DNA of 64,000 nucleotides, from NCBI RefSeq assembly GCF_001941445.1, contig NZ_CP009245.1, positions 85,992 through 149,991 of the forward strand. The letters are read 5' to 3'. The notes beneath the pieces were generated by a model that saw nothing but the letters and a program-made list of their open reading frames with translations, made no database searches and was not told where the DNA came from. The DNA is from Corynebacterium aquilae DSM 44791. GTDB taxonomy: Bacteria > Actinomycetota > Actinomycetes > Mycobacteriales > Mycobacteriaceae. Below, piece after piece: positions 28,012 through 36,895 of this stretch. Each line of letters starts with the position of its first letter. Positions within the stretch are counted from its first letter, which is position 1. The position numbers were made by a program, and so were the translations under genes.

Positions 28012-29433
28012 TTAGCGCAGTTCGAGGCGGCGCGACATGTCGGAGGCGAAGACCCCGTTGGGGTCGATGGCGTTGCGGGTGTCGAGCCAGCCTTGCATGC
28101 CGGGGTACATCTGGTGGAAGGCTTGCGCGGAGGTGCGGGATTCTTTGGCCAGGTAGAGGCGGCCGCCGAATTCCATGACGCGGCGGTCGAGGTCTTCGAG
28201 GAATTCGCGCAGTCCGGGCTTGATGGGGAAGTCGACGCAGACGTTCCAGCCGGGCATGGGGAAGGACAGGGGTGCGCGGTTGCCTTCGCCGAACAGTTTG
28301 AACACGTTCAGTGCGCTGTAGTGGCCGGAGGCTTGGATGTCGCGGATGATGTCCTTGAAGGGTTCGACGGCTTCGCGCGGCACGATGAACTGGTATTGCA
28401 GGAAGCCCTTTTTGCCGTAGCCGCGGTTCCATTCGCCGATCAGGTCGAGCGGCTGGTAGAACTGCGTGAGGTTTTGCACCTTGTTTTTGTATTCGCCGGA
28501 CTTGAGCCACCACAGTTCACCGACGGCGATCATGGATAGCTTGTTCATGGTGAAGTTGGGGAAGATGTCCGGCACGGTGACCAGCTGGGGGGCGTTGAAC
28601 TTGAGGGGTTCTTTGGCCAGTTTGGGGGCGAGTTCTTCCAGTTGGGCCAGGGTGGCCAGGGAGCCGCGGGAGATGGCGGCGCGGCCGAGTTTCGGCTCGG
28701 GCGAGATGGCGTCGAACCAGGCGGAGGAGTAGGTGTAGTTGGATTCGGAGCCGTCGGAGTGGAACTCGATGGTGGCGTCCAGGTTGGGGGTGAGGTCGCC
28801 GTCGGCGATGAAGTAGGCGGTTTCCGTGCGGGTCATTTTGATTTTGGCGCGCAGGATGATGCCGGTCAGCCCCATGCCGCCGACGGTGGCCCAGAACAGG
28901 GAGCCGTCGGGGTCGTCGGTGCTGCCTTCGGGTTCGAGGTGGAGGACGCGCCCGTCGGCGACGAGCAGTTCCATGGAGACCACGTGGTTGCCGAAGGAGC
29001 CGGCGGAGTGGTGGTTTTTGCCGTGGATGTCGGGGCCGATGGCGCCGCCGATGGTGACTTGGCGGGTGCCGGGCAGGACGGGGACCCACAGCCCGTAGGG
29101 CAGGGCGGCTTTCATCAGCTGGTCGAGGGTGACGCCACCGTCGACGTCGACGATGGCGTTGGCTTCGTCGATGGAGTGGATGGTGTTCAGGGTCGTCATG
29201 TCGACGACGAGGCCGCCGGCGTTTTGGGCGGGGTCGCCGTAGGAGCGGCCCATGCCGCGGGCGATGATGCCGCGGTGGTAGCCGGATTCTTTTTGCTCAG
29301 CGACGGAGGTCACTGCCTTGATGACGTCTTCGGGGTCGTGGGGGCGCAGCACGTCGGCGGTGGACGGTGCGGTGCGCCCCCAGCCGGTCAGGCGTTCGGG
29401 TGCGACGTTGAGACCGTGGAAGGTGTTGGTCAT
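28012..29433 (-). CDS. dprE1: DprE1: decaprenylphospho-beta-D-ribose 2-oxidase
   Basis: 473-residue FAD-dependent oxidase of the VAO family acting with DprE2. The FAD domain shows [44 protein letters not shown] and [12 protein letters not shown]. The C-terminal substrate domain has [20 protein letters not shown] followed by Cys 399 and DFPIKPG, and the chain ends [11 protein letters not shown]. The Cys matches the residue (C387 in M. tuberculosis DprE1) that benzothiazinones bind covalently; the codon at 28237-28239 reads TGC. The gap to dprE2 is 172 bases with no hairpin, so read-through is likely. Confidence 0.96.
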   Translation of the reverse strand: MTNTFHGLNVAPERLTGWGRTAPSTADVLRPHDPEDVIKAVTSVAEQKESGYHRGIIARGMGRSYGDPAQNAGGLVVDMTTLNTIHSIDEANAIVDVDGGVTLDQLMKAALPYGLWVPVLPGTRQVTIGGAIGPDIHGKNHHSAGSFGNHVVSMELLVADGRVLHLEPEGSTDDPDGSLFWATVGGMGLTGIILRAKIKMTRTETAYFIADGDLTPNLDATIEFHSDGSESNYTYSSAWFDAISPEPKLGRAAISRGSLATLAQLEELAPKLAKEPLKFNAPQLVTVPDIFPNFTMNKLSMIAVGELWWLKSGEYKNKVQNLTQFYQPLDLIGEWNRGYGKKGFLQYQFIVPREAVEPFKDIIRDIQASGHYSALNVFKLFGEGNRAPLSFPMPGWNVCVDFPIKPGLREFLEDLDRRVMEFGGRLYLAKESRTSAQAFHQMYPGMQGWLDTRNAIDPNGVFASDMSRRLELR

Positions 29434-29597
29434 GAGTTTTCGTTACTCCTCGTGTTTCCCGTCGCCCGCCAACCGTTTTCGCGGGGCGCGATCCGGTGGA
29501 GAAAAATGTCGCAGTCGGCTTGAAGGGGTAATCCTTGGCGGCTGCGGCGGGGATGGGTGAAGGTGGGGTGTGGGTGTTGGCTGTGTGCCGGCGGTGT

Positions 29598-29822
29598 TTA
29601 CAGGTCCATCAGGTCTTTGATTTCCTGGGGCAGTTGCTCCTGGGTTTCGATGAGTGGACCGTCGTACTCTTTGAGGATTTCGTAGACGCGGACCCGGGAG
29701 GCGCTATCCAGGATGGGTAGTTCCTCGGCCATCATCAGCGTCATGTGGGGGCTTAAAGGAACGTCGGTGCGTTCCGCCGCCTCGTGAGTGGGCGCGGCAG
29801 TCTTTTTGAACAAGCCAAACAT
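29598..29822 (-). CDS. Small conserved hypothetical protein
   Basis: 74 residues (MFGLFKKTAAPTHEAAERTD at the start). The middle is hydrophobic-amphipathic (HMTLMMAEELPILDSASRVRVYEILKEYDG) and the chain ends LPQEIKDLMDL. There is no signal peptide or known motif. The start is taken at the ATG at 29822 because AGAGGG precedes it; the longer frame upstream would be poor in sequence. It lies 164 bases upstream of dprE1 on the same strand and may belong to the arabinan transcript, but no function can be assigned. Confidence 0.65.
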   Translation of the reverse strand: MFGLFKKTAAPTHEAAERTDVPLSPHMTLMMAEELPILDSASRVRVYEILKEYDGPLIETQEQLPQEIKDLMDL

Positions 29823-30088
29823 GCCCTCTACCCTACCCGCGCCGGCGGTGTCCGATCGGGCACCGCCACCAGAAAAGCCCACATTGTCATGCACTCAACA
29901 CTGCTGGGGGTTCGCGCAACCCTGCTGGGCGCTGGTGTGGGCCTTGGTGTGGGCGTGGTGGGGGAGGGGTAAAAACCCGCAGAAGGATAAGGTGTGGCGC
30001 ATATCTTACGGGTGGGGTGGGCTGCTAAAAGACCAGTTCGCCGACCCGGTTGCGAAGCCAGCCACGCCGCTTGGCTGGCAAAAGTGTC

Positions 30089-30094
30089 TACAGT
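30089..30094 (+). promoter_or_regulatory. -10 box for leaderless pRiA4b-like gene
   Basis: TACAGT, 7 bases before the ATG at 30102; decides the start over earlier codons in the same frame. Confidence 0.5.
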
Positions 30095-30101
30095 GGGGGA
30101 C

Positions 30102-31055
30102 ATGAACGCAGCAGGCACCACCGGTTTTCACGGGGCTTCCGCCACCGTTATCGGTGACGCGGAGGTCATCGATCTTGCTGCGCATCGCCGCCGGCGCAGC
30201 ACCCTGGCCCGCCGGGCGACCCGCCGGCCCCGCACCCTGATCCTGCGGGCCGTGATTGAGGGCGCCAACCCGCCGGCGGTCCGCCAGATCGGCATCAACG
30301 ATTCCCTCCCGGTCGCCGATTTGCTCTCCGCGCTGGGTATCGCCTTCGGCGCAACGGTGGACGCCCCCTGGTTGCAAGACCCCGGGGTCGGCCCCAACGA
30401 TTGCATCCACACGGTGCTGCCCACCACCGGCGCCACCGTCTACTGCCACTGGGGATTGTGGCAGGTCACCGTCACCGCGGTCGACACCTACCCGCGCGAC
30501 GCGGGCACCCCCCAAGCGCTGTGCATCGGCGGTTCCGGCGATTTCTTCGGCGTCGAATTCGACACCGCCCTGATCAATGCCCGGCTCACCGGCGACGACG
30601 TCACCACCCAGGTGCTCAACGCCACCCACCCGGACGTGGTGGACATCATCGAACGCTCCGGCATTTTCGACTTTGTCTCCCTCATGCAGGCCCTCGGCAT
30701 CCCTGAGGCGCACGCCACCAAGCTGGGGCGATCCCGCACGGCCACCGCCTGCCGCTCCGTGGGCGCCCGGGCAGAAGATCCCGGCCAGCTGGCCCGCCCC
30801 GCCGGGGTGCCCCACCACCCCTCCACGGCGCGCGACGCCGCCTGGGTCACACTGCTGTCCGCCGCCTGCCTCGGCGACGGTGAAACCACCGGCGACATCT
30901 TCGCCGCCACCATGGACTCCCTCGGCTGGGGGCCGATGAGCCTGCAGGAAGGCATCGACCTTGCCCCCGGGATCGGCGACGTGCTCGAACGCATCGACGC
31001 CAGCGCCCCCGTCGACCGCATCGTGCTATTCCAACGCCTTTTCCTCAGGCCCTAG
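30102..31055 (+). CDS. Hypothetical protein resembling the plasmid pRiA4b ORF-3 family
   Basis: 317 residues. After a basic stretch (AHRRRRSTLARRATRRPRT) comes LILRAVIEGANPPAVRQIGINDSLPVADLLSAL, which resembles the start of the pRiA4b ORF-3-like domain (a beta strand, then xxPPVxRRxxV, then a helix). The C-terminal half (PHHPSTARDAAWVTLLSAACLG onward) is helical. Function is unknown. It sits between the dprE and glfT1 blocks on the opposite strand to both. Confidence 0.7.
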   Translation: MNAAGTTGFHGASATVIGDAEVIDLAAHRRRRSTLARRATRRPRTLILRAVIEGANPPAVRQIGINDSLPVADLLSALGIAFGATVDAPWLQDPGVGPNDCIHTVLPTTGATVYCHWGLWQVTVTAVDTYPRDAGTPQALCIGGSGDFFGVEFDTALINARLTGDDVTTQVLNATHPDVVDIIERSGIFDFVSLMQALGIPEAHATKLGRSRTATACRSVGARAEDPGQLARPAGVPHHPSTARDAAWVTLLSAACLGDGETTGDIFAATMDSLGWGPMSLQEGIDLAPGIGDVLERIDASAPVDRIVLFQRLFLRP

Positions 31056-31137
31056 GCCACCAGGTTTTCTTTAAACCACCGGGGCTTAAAAACCCCAGGC
31101 CCCACCCCCCAAAAAGAGCACTGGGTTCAGCGTGCTC

Positions 31138-31368
31138 CTAGGAGGACAACACGTCGGTGGGGCCCACCAGCTTCCACCACAGCCACCCAAACGGATACAG
31201 CGGCACCTCCACCGTGCCCGCCACAATAGCCAGCGCACTCGTCGCCGTCGCCCACGCCGACTGCGACACCCCCACCTCACCGGCACTATCAGCCGCAGCA
31301 GCCACCGGGCTCACCATGGCGCACACACAACCAGCAGCCACCAGGGCAGCAGCACAACGACGACGCAT
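31138..31368 (-). CDS. Small exported hypothetical protein
   Basis: 76 residues with a signal peptide (MRRRCAAALVAAGCVCAMVSPVAAAAD, cleavage near residue 26). The 50-residue mature part carries one more hydrophobic stretch (ATSALAIVAGTVEVPLYPFGWLWWKL). The ATG at 31368 has AAGGTG upstream on the minus strand; a longer start at 31398 is possible. It lies 54 bases downstream of glfT1 on the same strand and could be the last gene of the wzm-wzt-glfT1 unit. No family recognised. Confidence 0.6.
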   Translation of the reverse strand: MRRRCAAALVAAGCVCAMVSPVAAAADSAGEVGVSQSAWATATSALAIVAGTVEVPLYPFGWLWWKLVGPTDVLSS

Positions 31369-31422
31369 CACAACACCTTCTTCACTAACAAAACTCATTA
31401 ACACACACGACACGCACCCGCA

Positions 31423-32343
31423 TTAGTTGTGGGGGCGCTCAAAACGCTCACTACGGCCCAACTGGTGCAACTTCAACCACTGCACAAACCCCTTCGGATC
31501 CTTGCGCTGCACCAGGAAAAACCACCCAAAGCGGGCATACTCCTGCGGCAACAGCCGGCGCATCCCAGGCTGATTCATCAAATAGCCACGATTGCGGTAG
31601 GTGAAAAACCGCTTACCCGCATTATCCGGGTACTGGGTGTGCATCCGCCCACCCAAAATCGGCTTGAACTCATCCGACCCATCCGGATGCACATACGCCG
31701 TCGACAAACACGTGCCGAACTTAATGCCACTGCGCACCATCCGGCGGTGATACTCCACCTCATCACCACGAATAAACAAACGATAATCCGGCACCCCGAT
31801 GCGCTCCATCGCCTGCGCCGAAATCAACGCGCCATTAAACAACGACGCAATCCCCTCCAACAGATCATCCTCCGGATGCTCCGGATCAATCAGCTCCGAA
31901 CGATACCTGCGCCAACTCACCCCACGCCGCAACGGAAACGCCAAACGCTCCGGATCATCCAAATTGCACACCACCGGCGACACCGCATCCAAACCATGAC
32001 GCGCCGCACACTCAAACAGCGTGCCCAGCACCTCTTGATCCTCCGGGCGGCCATCATCATCGGCACACCACACCGCATCCGCCCCCAACGCCAACGCCGT
32101 CAAAAAACCATAGGCAAAACCACCCGCACCACCCAGATTCGTTTCGCTCGGCAAATACACCCCCCGCTCGCCCGCATAGCGATCCACCAGGTCGCGCACC
32201 GCATCCTCGCAGCCATTATCGACCACAATGACCCAATCCACCGGGCGGGACTGGCCAGCCACCACCGCCAGCGACTTCTCCAACAGCTCAGCCCGACGAT
32301 GAGTCACAATCACCGCCGCCACCGAATCGCCTACGCGCAACAT
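31423..32343 (-). CDS. glfT1: Galactofuranosyltransferase GlfT1
   Basis: 306-residue GT2-family enzyme that adds the first galactofuranose residues to the decaprenyl-diphospho-GlcNAc-rhamnose primer at the inner face of the membrane. It shows AAVIVTHRRAELLEKSLAVV, WVIVVDNGCED, ETNLGGAGGFAYGF and WCADDDGRPED with the metal-binding DDD motif. There are no membrane helices. The start is the ATG at 32343 with GAGGTG upstream. Gene order wzm-wzt-glfT1 corresponds to Rv3783-Rv3781-Rv3782 of M. tuberculosis in content, supporting the assignment. Confidence 0.93.
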   Translation of the reverse strand: MLRVGDSVAAVIVTHRRAELLEKSLAVVAGQSRPVDWVIVVDNGCEDAVRDLVDRYAGERGVYLPSETNLGGAGGFAYGFLTALALGADAVWCADDDGRPEDQEVLGTLFECAARHGLDAVSPVVCNLDDPERLAFPLRRGVSWRRYRSELIDPEHPEDDLLEGIASLFNGALISAQAMERIGVPDYRLFIRGDEVEYHRRMVRSGIKFGTCLSTAYVHPDGSDEFKPILGGRMHTQYPDNAGKRFFTYRNRGYLMNQPGMRRLLPQEYARFGWFFLVQRKDPKGFVQWLKLHQLGRSERFERPHN

Positions 32344-32388
32344 ACACACCTCACAGGAGAAGAAAAACAGACAGGAAAAAAGGACAAA

Positions 32389-33216
32389 CTACTCGTCATC
32401 ATCCACGATCGGCAGGCTCTGGCCATTACGCTCGGCCTCCAAACGCTTCAACAGCCGGCGCACATGATCCGCAGCCCCCTTGCCCTCATAGGACTCCACA
32501 ATGTCATCCACCGGGCCCACCTCACGGATCTGGCCATGATCCACCCACAACGCCGAATCGCACAGCTGCGCCAAAAAATCATTCGAGTGCGACGCAAACA
32601 CCAAAATGCCCGAGCGCTCAACCAGCTCCTCCAGGCGCTTACGCGCCTTCGCCATAAACGCCGCATCCACCGCGCCAATGCCCTCATCAAGCAGCAAAAT
32701 CTCCGGCTCAATCGAGGTCACAACCCCCAACGCCAAACGGATCCGCATACCCGTCGAATACGTACGCAACGGCATCGCCAAATACTCGCCCAGCTCACTG
32801 AACTCGGCGATCTCATCCATCTTCTGCTTCATCTGCTTGCGGGTCTGGCCCAAAAACAAGCCACGAATAATGATGTTCTCGTAGCCCGAAATCTCCGGAT
32901 CCATACCCACACCCAAATCAAACACCGGGGCCACCCGGCCCCGAATATGGGCACTTCCCCGCGTCGGCTCATAAATACCCGACAACAGGCGCAACAACGT
33001 CGACTTGCCGGCACCATTATGGCCGACCAAACCCACCCGGTCGCCCTCCTTGAGGTGCAAATTAATGTCCTTGAGCGCCTCAACCACAACCACGTTGTCA
33101 CTGTTGCGGCCAATCGCACCACCAGCGGCGCCCAAAAACGCCTTCTTCATCGAACGGGACTTCGCATCAAAAATGGGAAAATCCACGCACGCGTTATAGG
33201 TGTCAATCGAAACCAT
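32389..33216 (-). CDS. wzt: ABC transporter ATP-binding subunit, Wzt-type (galactan export)
   Basis: 275 residues. Visible ABC motifs are Walker A GHNGAGKST, signature YSTGMRIRLALG, Walker B EILLLDEGIGAVD and the switch His in FASHSND. The sequence belongs to the O-antigen/teichoic-acid exporter group. With the Wzm permease next to it, it is the candidate flippase for lipid-linked galactan before arabinosylation. A C-terminal carbohydrate-binding extension, present in some Wzt proteins, is absent. Spacing is 40 bases to wzm and 45 to glfT1, so one operon is likely. Confidence 0.93.
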   Translation of the reverse strand: MVSIDTYNACVDFPIFDAKSRSMKKAFLGAAGGAIGRNSDNVVVVEALKDINLHLKEGDRVGLVGHNGAGKSTLLRLLSGIYEPTRGSAHIRGRVAPVFDLGVGMDPEISGYENIIIRGLFLGQTRKQMKQKMDEIAEFSELGEYLAMPLRTYSTGMRIRLALGVVTSIEPEILLLDEGIGAVDAAFMAKARKRLEELVERSGILVFASHSNDFLAQLCDSALWVDHGQIREVGPVDDIVESYEGKGAADHVRRLLKRLEAERNGQSLPIVDDDE

Positions 33217-33256
33217 GAGTACTTAAACCTTCAATCCTGCGGTTTTCAACAAATTC

Positions 33257-34171
33257 CTACACCCAATAACTGACGCGGAAACGCCACTGACGCATCGCCA
33301 CCAACGCCAACAACAAACCCGCAACCGTGCAGCAAATAACCACCACCCAGTTGTAAGCGTGCACCGGCGCACCAATCAACGGGGCACGCACCACCTCCAT
33401 GTAGTGGTACAGCGGATTCAGCTCAGCGATCTTCGCCCGCGAACTGACCGCACCACCCTGCTCATGCAGCGTCTGCGTGGTCCACACGATCGGAGTCACA
33501 TAGAACAGCAACTGGGTCAACGCCTCCAACAGGGGAGACACGTCGCGATAACGGGTGGCCACAATGCCGAAAAACATCGACACCCACACCCCGTTAAGCA
33601 CCAGCAGGCCCAGCGCCGGAAACGCCAACAACACCTGCCACCCCAAATTGCGCGGGAACACCAACATCAAGATCACCCAAATGACCATGTTGTGCGCCAA
33701 AAACAACGTCTGCTTCCACACCAGGCGATAACAATGCACCGACAACGCCGACGGCAGCTGCTTAATCAGCCCCTCGTTATCGATGAAAATGTCCGAGCCC
33801 TCCTTCATCGCACCAGAGATGAAGTTCCACATGATCAACCCCACCGTCACGTGCGGCAAGAACTCGGCCACCGGAATCTTAAACAGCACCGAATACAACA
33901 AACCCAGCGCAATAGCCATCACACCAGTGGCAATGGTGATCCACAACGGGCCCAACACACTACGGCGATAGCGCTGCTTAATGTCCTGCCAACCCAGCTG
34001 CAGCCACAGCTCATGCTGGAAAAAGCCGCGCACTAGGTCGCTCCACGCAGCCTTAAACGTCTTCGACTCGCTCGGCGGGGACGCCTCAGCATCGACTGCG
34101 GTCATTCGTTGAAAACGAGCCACGTCATCCGGCGACGCAGAAGAACCATTTACGGGAGAGGAAACAGACAC
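33257..34171 (-). CDS. wzm: ABC transporter permease subunit, Wzm-type (galactan export)
   Basis: 304-residue polytopic permease of the ABC-2/O-antigen type. WQDIKQRYRRSVLGPLWI before the first helix and the MWNFISGAMKEGSDIFIDNEGLIKQLP segment are family signatures; six membrane helices follow. The start is set at the GTG at 34171 because TAGGCT lies 8 bases upstream (34180-34185), which fits a leaderless message; an internal ATG at 34105 is the alternative. It is divergent from the aminotransferase-V-like gene with a 236-base gap. Confidence 0.92.
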   Translation of the reverse strand: MSVSSPVNGSSASPDDVARFQRMTAVDAEASPPSESKTFKAAWSDLVRGFFQHELWLQLGWQDIKQRYRRSVLGPLWITIATGVMAIALGLLYSVLFKIPVAEFLPHVTVGLIMWNFISGAMKEGSDIFIDNEGLIKQLPSALSVHCYRLVWKQTLFLAHNMVIWVILMLVFPRNLGWQVLLAFPALGLLVLNGVWVSMFFGIVATRYRDVSPLLEALTQLLFYVTPIVWTTQTLHEQGGAVSSRAKIAELNPLYHYMEVVRAPLIGAPVHAYNWVVVICCTVAGLLLALVAMRQWRFRVSYWV

Positions 34172-34179
34172 AAACAAGT

Positions 34180-34185
34180 AGCCTA
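34180..34185 (-). promoter_or_regulatory. -10 box for leaderless wzm-wzt-glfT1 transcript
   Basis: Minus-strand TAGGCT, 8 bases before the GTG start of wzm. Confidence 0.45.
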
Positions 34186-34407
34186 GCTGGTGTGGTGCGG
34201 AATATGGCGCAAGCAGGCATACTAAGAAGCCAATTGGGCAACACCACACAACTCGCGCAGCACCCATTTGCGGGCCGCGTGACACAATAGAACAACCGCC
34301 AGCGTCACACCTGCTACCACGGGGCGGGCCCCCAACAGCCCCCACCCCGCCAGGCCCGTCACGCAGCACAAACCACCGACCCCACGCGAAGAAAGGTAAC
34401 CAGCCAC

Positions 34408-35640
34408 ATGGGCTATGACGTGTACCGCGTCCGCGGACTCTACGCCTCCCTCGCCGACGGCTGGACCTACCTCAACGGGCACGAACTCGCCCAAATTCCC
34501 GAAAAAGTCTCCTCCGGTGTCGCCACCGCCTTCCGCACCAGCCCACTGGTCGCCGCAGTCGAACCCACCCACGGCAACCACTCCCGCGCCCAAGCCGCAG
34601 GACTACCCGCCGGCATCGCCCACGACCAAGCCGCCCGCCGGGCCATTGCCGACCTCGTCGGCGCCGACGCCGACCGCGTCGTCCTAGGCCCCAACAAAGA
34701 AGTACTGCTGCGACAACTGGCCACCGCACTCACCCCCCGCCTGCGACGCGGAAGCGCAGTCGTCCTCGCCCGCAGCCTCGCCCGCGGCGTCGCCGACATC
34801 TTCGCCACCCAAGCCTCCACCGTCCGCTACGCCGAACCCGACCTCGGCACCGGAGAACTGCCCACCTGGCAATTCCACGATATCGTCACCGGCAGCACCC
34901 GACTCGTCGTCGTCCCCGCCGCCCACGGCTACATCGGCACCCACACCGACGTCGCCGCCATCGCCGACATCACCCGCCAACACTCCCGCGCCTGGCTCGT
35001 TGTCGACGCCACCGACCTCGCGCCCTACCAAAGCATCGACATCGACGCCTGGGGCGCCGACATCGTGCTACTGGACTGCGCCACCCTCGGCGGCCCCCAA
35101 ATCAGCGCCATGATCATGCGCGACACCTCCATGTTCCCCCGCCTCAAACCACTCAGCGACGGCGAAGGCGCAGCCAGCCTCGAAGTCGGCAAACTATCCA
35201 TGGGACTACTCGGCGGCGTCGCCCCCACCATCGACCACCTCGCCGACCTCGACGACACCGCCCGTGGCACCCGCCGCAACCGGCTGAAAACCTCCATGAA
35301 ATCGCTGAACACCTACCTCGCGAAACTCAGCGAACACCTCGTCGACAGCCTCAGCGTCCTCGACCAAGTCCACCTCGTCGGCATCACCGGTGAAGCAGCC
35401 GCCCACTCCGCCGCCCACCGCACCCCCCGCGTCACCTTCATCGTCGACGGAGTCGACGCCAGCACCGTGCACGCCCGCCTCCTCGCCAACGGCATCGTCA
35501 CCGAACAAAGCCCCCCAGACCCACTCCTGGCCGAAATGGGCGCCCTCGACGCCGGCGGCGCAATCACCGTCTCCCTCTCCCCGTTCAACACCACCGGCGA
35601 CATCGACCAACTCCTCCGCGCCGTCGCCTCCCTGGCCTAA
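34408..35640 (+). CDS. Class-V aminotransferase / cysteine-desulfurase-like protein lacking the PLP lysine
   Basis: 410 residues with the fold-type I pattern of the NifS/CsdA group: THGNHSRAQAAGL in the N-terminal substrate region, VVVPAAHGYIGTHTDVAAIADI, and WLVVDATDLAPYQSIDIDAWGADIV, where the Asp should bind the PLP ring nitrogen. In active family members the next strand is SGHKxxGPxG with the Schiff-base Lys. Here it reads LDCATLGGPQISAM, so both His and Lys are missing. The protein therefore may not form a normal internal aldimine. Its position beside the galactan exporter genes resembles Rv3778c in M. tuberculosis. No start ambiguity: the ATG at 34408. Confidence 0.85.
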   Translation: MGYDVYRVRGLYASLADGWTYLNGHELAQIPEKVSSGVATAFRTSPLVAAVEPTHGNHSRAQAAGLPAGIAHDQAARRAIADLVGADADRVVLGPNKEVLLRQLATALTPRLRRGSAVVLARSLARGVADIFATQASTVRYAEPDLGTGELPTWQFHDIVTGSTRLVVVPAAHGYIGTHTDVAAIADITRQHSRAWLVVDATDLAPYQSIDIDAWGADIVLLDCATLGGPQISAMIMRDTSMFPRLKPLSDGEGAASLEVGKLSMGLLGGVAPTIDHLADLDDTARGTRRNRLKTSMKSLNTYLAKLSEHLVDSLSVLDQVHLVGITGEAAAHSAAHRTPRVTFIVDGVDASTVHARLLANGIVTEQSPPDPLLAEMGALDAGGAITVSLSPFNTTGDIDQLLRAVASLA

Positions 35641-35653
35641 AAACAAAAACCCA

Positions 35654-35699
35654 AAACGCCGCAGGACCCCACCAAAAAAGGGGAACCCTGCGGCGTTTG
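35654..35699. terminator. Bidirectional terminator
   Basis: AACGCCGCAGG and CCTGCGGCGTT form an 11-bp stem with a further CCCC/GGGG inner pairing, between two convergent genes. Confidence 0.85.
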
Positions 35700-35707
35700 C
35701 AACCCAA

Positions 35708-36895
35708 CTAGCGGGCCCGCCAAGAAGCCCACCCACCAGTCGGCTGCGCTGCCCGCCAAGCCAGCACCCACCACCACAACGACAACCCCGCCAACACCAC
35801 CACAGCAATATTACGGGCATTCAACACCCAAACAGCCGCCGGCTGCTGCAGCAAAATCTCGTCATACATCAGCGGATACACCAAACCGGTCAACACCACC
35901 AGAGGCACACACAACCACGCCACCACATGAGCCACCCGGCACACACTCACCGCAGCCACCACCACCGCCAACGGCAACACCCAAATCACATACTGCGGCG
36001 AAAAGACCTTATTCGTCACAATCACCAGCCACACGATGCTCATCGCACACGCCAACGCCGTCTCATGAGACCACCGCATCGCCGTCAACAACCCCAACCC
36101 CGCAGCAAGCAACACCACCGCCACCTGCGCCGCAGTAGCCACCACCAACATCGCACCCACCCCGCCACCAAACACCTCATAGGACATCGACGGCGCAAAA
36201 TCCACGTGCGTATCAGCCCGCAACAGCAACGGCGCACCAAAAACCGACTCGATCTGCAAACCCCGATCCTGCTGATACAACACCGGCGAAACAGTCCGCT
36301 CCACCCCATGGATCGCGACACTCGCCCCCACCAAAGCCGCAAAACCAAGCACAAAACCACCCACACGCCGCCACGAACCCAACAGGCACGCAGCCACCAG
36401 CCCCGGCCACAACTTCATCGCAGTCGCCACCGCCAACACCACCGCGGCAGTAGCGGGAAAACTCACCAACAACACGGCACACAACGCCACCGCAGCCGCC
36501 GGCAACAAATCCATCCGCGACAACATCAACGGGCCCATCGCCGCAATCAACGCCAGCCACAAAGCAGCAGCCTCACGGCGCTCAAAAAACACACACGCCC
36601 ACAAAATTGCCGCCTGCACCACCACCAGCAACACCACAAACCCCACCTGCACGTGGTCGCCAAACAACTTCAGCGGCCACGTCGCCACAGTGGGATACTC
36701 CGTCAACGGCGTCAACGCGTAGTAATCCAAAGACTCAAAAAAGTCCTTCTGCCGCCAAATCACCGGCTCCTGCCGCACCAGCAGCAGCACAAACACCATC
36801 CAGGCAACAGACTTCCACGTCACCCACCGCGGCCACCCAACCGGTGAAAAAGCAGCCCCAGACTGGCGAGCACGCGACGTTGCGGCGCTACGCAT
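35708..36895 (-). CDS. GT87 family glycosyltransferase (polyprenyl-phosphate-mannose type)
   Basis: 395-residue membrane protein with about ten helices and the GT87/DUF2029 pattern: FFESLDYYALTPLTEYPTVATWP in the first extracytoplasmic loop, MKLWPGLVAACLLG, and NKVFSPQYVIWVLPLAVV, the most conserved block of the family. GT87 enzymes use polyprenyl-phospho-mannose to elongate lipoglycans or other envelope glycans; the acceptor is unknown. The ATG at 36895 overlaps the end of the qor gene by 8 bases, indicating translational coupling. The longer start (TTG) is less likely. Confidence 0.88.
   Translation of the reverse strand: MRSAATSRARQSGAAFSPVGWPRWVTWKSVAWMVFVLLLVRQEPVIWRQKDFFESLDYYALTPLTEYPTVATWPLKLFGDHVQVGFVVLLVVVQAAILWACVFFERREAAALWLALIAAMGPLMLSRMDLLPAAAVALCAVLLVSFPATAAVVLAVATAMKLWPGLVAACLLGSWRRVGGFVLGFAALVGASVAIHGVERTVSPVLYQQDRGLQIESVFGAPLLLRADTHVDFAPSMSYEVFGGGVGAMLVVATAAQVAVVLLAAGLGLLTAMRWSHETALACAMSIVWLVIVTNKVFSPQYVIWVLPLAVVVAAVSVCRVAHVVAWLCVPLVVLTGLVYPLMYDEILLQQPAAVWVLNARNIAVVVLAGLSLWWWVLAWRAAQPTGGWASWRAR

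Noticed and set aside
31429..33273. Plus-strand open frame of 614 codons
   Set aside because: Antisense to glfT1 and wzt and crosses both genes; the sequence is Arg/His/Gln-rich with no motif, as expected of high-GC mirror frames.
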